Below, piece by piece: positions 4,585 to 6,378 of a stretch of 6,378 nt of DNA. The DNA is taken from contig JBEDUI010000238.1 in assembly GCA_040414495.1 (NCBI GenBank), forward strand, positions 1 to 6,378. The letters are read 5' to 3'. This DNA is from DATAVB01 sp040414495. GTDB taxonomy: Bacteria; Actinomycetota; Actinomycetes; Mycobacteriales; QHCD01. Both the position numbers and the translations under genes were made by a program. The notes beneath the pieces are model-generated. The model was not told the DNA's origin. It saw only the letters and a list, made by a program, of their open reading frames with translations, and did not search any database. Each line of letters opens with the position of its first letter. Position 1 is the first letter of the stretch.

Positions 4585-5352
4585 TCAGTTGAGCGTTGGC
4601 TTGAGCGCCGCGACGCGTTCGACGAAATCAACCATGGCCCGTTGCCGTTCGGACAGTCGGGTCTGCTCCCAGACCTCGCTATGATGTCGCGCCAGATCTG
4701 CATCCAGGCCAAGCCGGTCAATCCAACGGTGCAGGTGCTTGGGGAACGGCAAATAGCAATTCTCGGCCGCGAACCAGGTCACGTAAGCATGTTTCATCAA
4801 CCCGCCGGCCAGACGCTCGAACAACCAGCCATCCCCGCGCTCGGCACAACGGGCCAGATCATCGCGATATACCGGCAATTCCTCAACCACAAGTGAACGC
4901 GCCTTGCGATGCAATTCGACCGGCGGCGTCCGGATTGAGTCAAGAATCCCGGCACCAGCACCGCGCGGATCGGCCAGCTGCGTGCCATAAACGAAGCCGG
5001 CGACCGCGTGCAACGGCAGCGGCCACGCGTGCTCCTGCCACCCATCGCCGGCGCCCACGGCCGCGCACCAGGAGTCGAACGTCGCCCGGCTGTAGTGCGC
5101 AACGTCAACCTCGCGGCCATTCATCACCAGCTTGTCGAGACCGTAATGCGGCCCGTCGAATCGCACCGGTTCATCAACGTCGGCATCACACAGGAGCCGC
5201 AGTGGACGTTCCTCCGGAATGGCCTCGTCCCAGATCATCACCAGATCGACATCTGATTCCGCGCTAAAACCGCTGAACGTAGAGCCCTGTCCGTACGAGA
5301 ACGCCAATCGACCGCACACTTCATAGCGCTCGATCACCCGATTGACCAGCAT
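4585..5352 (-). CDS. Stand-alone nucleotidyltransferase-fold protein
   Basis: The 255-residue protein has an N-terminal polymerase-beta-type nucleotidyltransferase core. It shows the G23-S24 motif with the following strand (QGSTFSGFSAESDVDLVMIW), the metal-binding pair D34 and D36, and a third acidic residue D83 in GREVDVAHYS. All three catalytic aspartates are in place, so it is probably active. The C-terminal two thirds are largely helical (about 140-255) and resemble the helical tails of NTase proteins annotated with DUF4037-like regions; I am not sure of that assignment. Family members transfer NMP groups to small molecules, proteins or RNA, or act as the NTase half of MNT/HEPN modules, but no HEPN partner is visible here. 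The acceptor is unknown. The ATG has a G-rich stretch (GGGGG) only 4 bases upstream, a marginal binding site. It lies 37 bases behind the sigma factor gene, possibly in one operon. Confidence 0.82.
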   Translation of the reverse strand: MLVNRVIERYEVCGRLAFSYGQGSTFSGFSAESDVDLVMIWDEAIPEERPLRLLCDADVDEPVRFDGPHYGLDKLVMNGREVDVAHYSRATFDSWCAAVGAGDGWQEHAWPLPLHAVAGFVYGTQLADPRGAGAGILDSIRTPPVELHRKARSLVVEELPVYRDDLARCAERGDGWLFERLAGGLMKHAYVTWFAAENCYLPFPKHLHRWIDRLGLDADLARHHSEVWEQTRLSERQRAMVDFVERVAALKPTLN

Positions 5353-5389
5353 GTGTCCCCCAATAGATCGTTGAACAATACGTCGGTTG

Positions 5390-6358
5390 TTAGGGAAGTG
5401 ATCGCGGCAGCCCGAACCAAGGCAACACGGTGTTCTCGAACCGGGTCATGGCGCAGATCCGGTCCCCGGCCAGCGCCAGAACGAAAAGCCCCGCACCGTG
5501 CCGGACACCGTCGCGGCCACGTACATAGGCGCCGAAAGCCGGCTGCCCATTGGCCCGGGTCGGTACGAGGGTGAACCGGCGGCCGGCGGCAAACAGGCCG
5601 GCGCAGAAACGGCCCACAAGCTCCGGGCCTTCGTATTCGAGCGGCATCGGCGGCATCGACATGAAGACATCGTCGGTCAACAACGACACCAGAGCATCGA
5701 CGTCGGCCGACTCGTAGGCGCGGGCAAACCGAGCCACGATCCGATCCTCAGTGGACGAACCGGCGGCCGGAGCCGATGTCTGCGGCAACCGGCGGCGCAA
5801 ACTGGCCCGGGCTCGTTTGAGCGCACTGTTGACCGAATCGACGGTCGAGTCCATCATGTCGGCCACCTCGTCGGCATGAAAGCCGAGCACGTCGCGTAAA
5901 ACCAGCACGGCGACCTGGCGCGGCGGCAGCACCTGCAGCGCGGTAATGAAGGCCAGCGAAATCGCCTCGGTTTGCTCGTACCGGCCCTCGGGTCCCTCCA
6001 GCAACACATCCGGATACGGCTCGAGCCAGACGATCTCCCCGAGTCGCGTCGGTTCTGGCGGTTCGACGCCAGGAATATTCCACTGCGCCGCTGGCCGTCG
6101 GCTGGCCGAGCGGCGGGCGTTGAGGCACCGGTTGGTGGCGATCCGGTAGAGCCAGGTCCGGACCGACGCGCGTTCCTCGAATCCACCGATTCCCTGCCAT
6201 GCCGCCAAAAGCGTCTCTTGCAGGACATCCTCGGCATCCTGGAACGAGCCCAACATCCGGTAACAATGCACGTGCAGCTCGCGTCGGTGCGGCTCGGTCA
6301 GCTCGCGGAACGCGTTGTCGTCCCCGGCCCGCGCCCGGTTGATCAGCTCGACGGTCAT
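5390..6358 (-). CDS. ECF sigma factor with C-terminal SnoaL-like domain (SigG-like)
   Basis: From the chosen ATG the protein has 322 residues. Region 2 spans about 16-80, with HCYRMLGSFQDAEDVLQETLLAAW and the promoter-melting part RASVRTWLYRIATNRCLN. Region 4 spans about 130-190 (LPPRQVAVLVLRDVLGFHADEVADMMDSTVDSVNSALKRA, given here in part as its core). A SnoaL/NTF2-like domain follows at about 203-310, ending in the PWFGLP motif. The layout and the ending match M. tuberculosis SigG and its relatives (the long ECF group usually called ECF56), in which the C-terminal domain replaces an anti-sigma partner in controlling activity; none is seen nearby. It directs RNA polymerase to unknown promoters. 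GAAAGG (6367-6372) lies 8 bases before the ATG at 6358, favouring that start over the GTGs at 6367 and 6361. The promoter would lie outside the window. Confidence 0.9.
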   Translation of the reverse strand: MTVELINRARAGDDNAFRELTEPHRRELHVHCYRMLGSFQDAEDVLQETLLAAWQGIGGFEERASVRTWLYRIATNRCLNARRSASRRPAAQWNIPGVEPPEPTRLGEIVWLEPYPDVLLEGPEGRYEQTEAISLAFITALQVLPPRQVAVLVLRDVLGFHADEVADMMDSTVDSVNSALKRARASLRRRLPQTSAPAAGSSTEDRIVARFARAYESADVDALVSLLTDDVFMSMPPMPLEYEGPELVGRFCAGLFAAGRRFTLVPTRANGQPAFGAYVRGRDGVRHGAGLFVLALAGDRICAMTRFENTVLPWFGLPRSLP

Positions 6359-6366
6359 CACCCGCA

Positions 6367-6372
6367 CCTTTC
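6367..6372 (-). promoter_or_regulatory. Ribosome binding site GAAAGG for the sigma factor gene
   Basis: Read on the minus strand, GAAAGG lies 8 bases before ATG 6358 and 5 bases before GTG 6361. The GTG at 6367 overlaps it and is therefore an unlikely start. Confidence 0.6.
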
Positions 6373-6378
6373 GCTCGC

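Noticed and set aside
4585..5352. Nucleotidyltransferase as the toxin-neutralising half of an MNT/HEPN pair
   Set aside because: MNT proteins are much shorter and sit next to a HEPN gene with an R-x4-6-H motif. This protein is 255 residues long and neither neighbour is a HEPN protein.
6356..6367. GTG at 6367 as the start of the sigma factor
   Set aside because: It overlaps the GAAAGG ribosome binding site. ATG 6358, or GTG 6361, is correctly spaced from that site.

Overview
The window is about 6.4 kb of high-GC DNA from an actinobacterium. The best guess is a member of the Mycobacteriales (Nocardia, Rhodococcus or Mycobacterium-like). The guess rests on GC-rich third codon positions, a DUF222/HNH (13E12-type) gene, a SigG-like ECF sigma factor with a fused SnoaL-like domain, and two promoters whose predicted start points coincide with the start codons (leaderless genes). 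No RNA gene, CRISPR array, insertion sequence or prophage gene is visible. The content looks like ordinary to mildly accessory chromosome.

Layout, left to right. (1) 4-1389 (+): a full-length DUF222/HNH endonuclease-family gene. (2) 1390-2053: a 664-base stretch without a convincing gene. Its first half holds a ladder of degenerate direct repeats around a GAATCTGGC core (five copies with spacing growing 54, 60, 65, 68), a 14-base perfect palindrome and a short 18-base tandem repeat. Its second half is less GC-rich and holds small inverted repeats. (3) 2054-2656 (+): an HD-domain phosphohydrolase-like protein whose start is set by an AGGAG ribosome binding site. (4) 2785-3207 (+): a MarR-family regulator with a leaderless promoter bracketed by an AGTACCA/TGGTACT inverted repeat, the expected layout for autoregulation. 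(5) 3240-3797 (+): a nicotinamidase/isochorismatase-like cysteine hydrolase, 32 bases behind the MarR gene and probably its target. (6) 3830-4558 (+): a protein of unrecognised family, possibly two ferredoxin-like (dimeric alpha/beta barrel) halves. It has its own near-consensus promoter, whose -35 box overlaps the stop codon of the hydrolase gene and whose spacer is filled by a 15-base palindrome. (7) Convergent to these, on the minus strand: a SigG-like (probable ECF56) sigma factor (6358-5390), followed 37 bases later by a stand-alone nucleotidyltransferase-fold protein (5352-4585), possibly one transcription unit.

How the genes might work together: the MarR gene and the cysteine hydrolase look like a small regulator/enzyme unit responding to an unknown small molecule. 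The 3830-4558 gene is separately controlled, through the palindrome in its promoter, by a regulator that cannot be identified here. The sigma factor and the nucleotidyltransferase may be co-transcribed. I see no clear multi-gene defence or biosynthetic system. The observations most worth a second look are the two operator-bearing leaderless promoters and the repeat ladder behind the DUF222/HNH gene.
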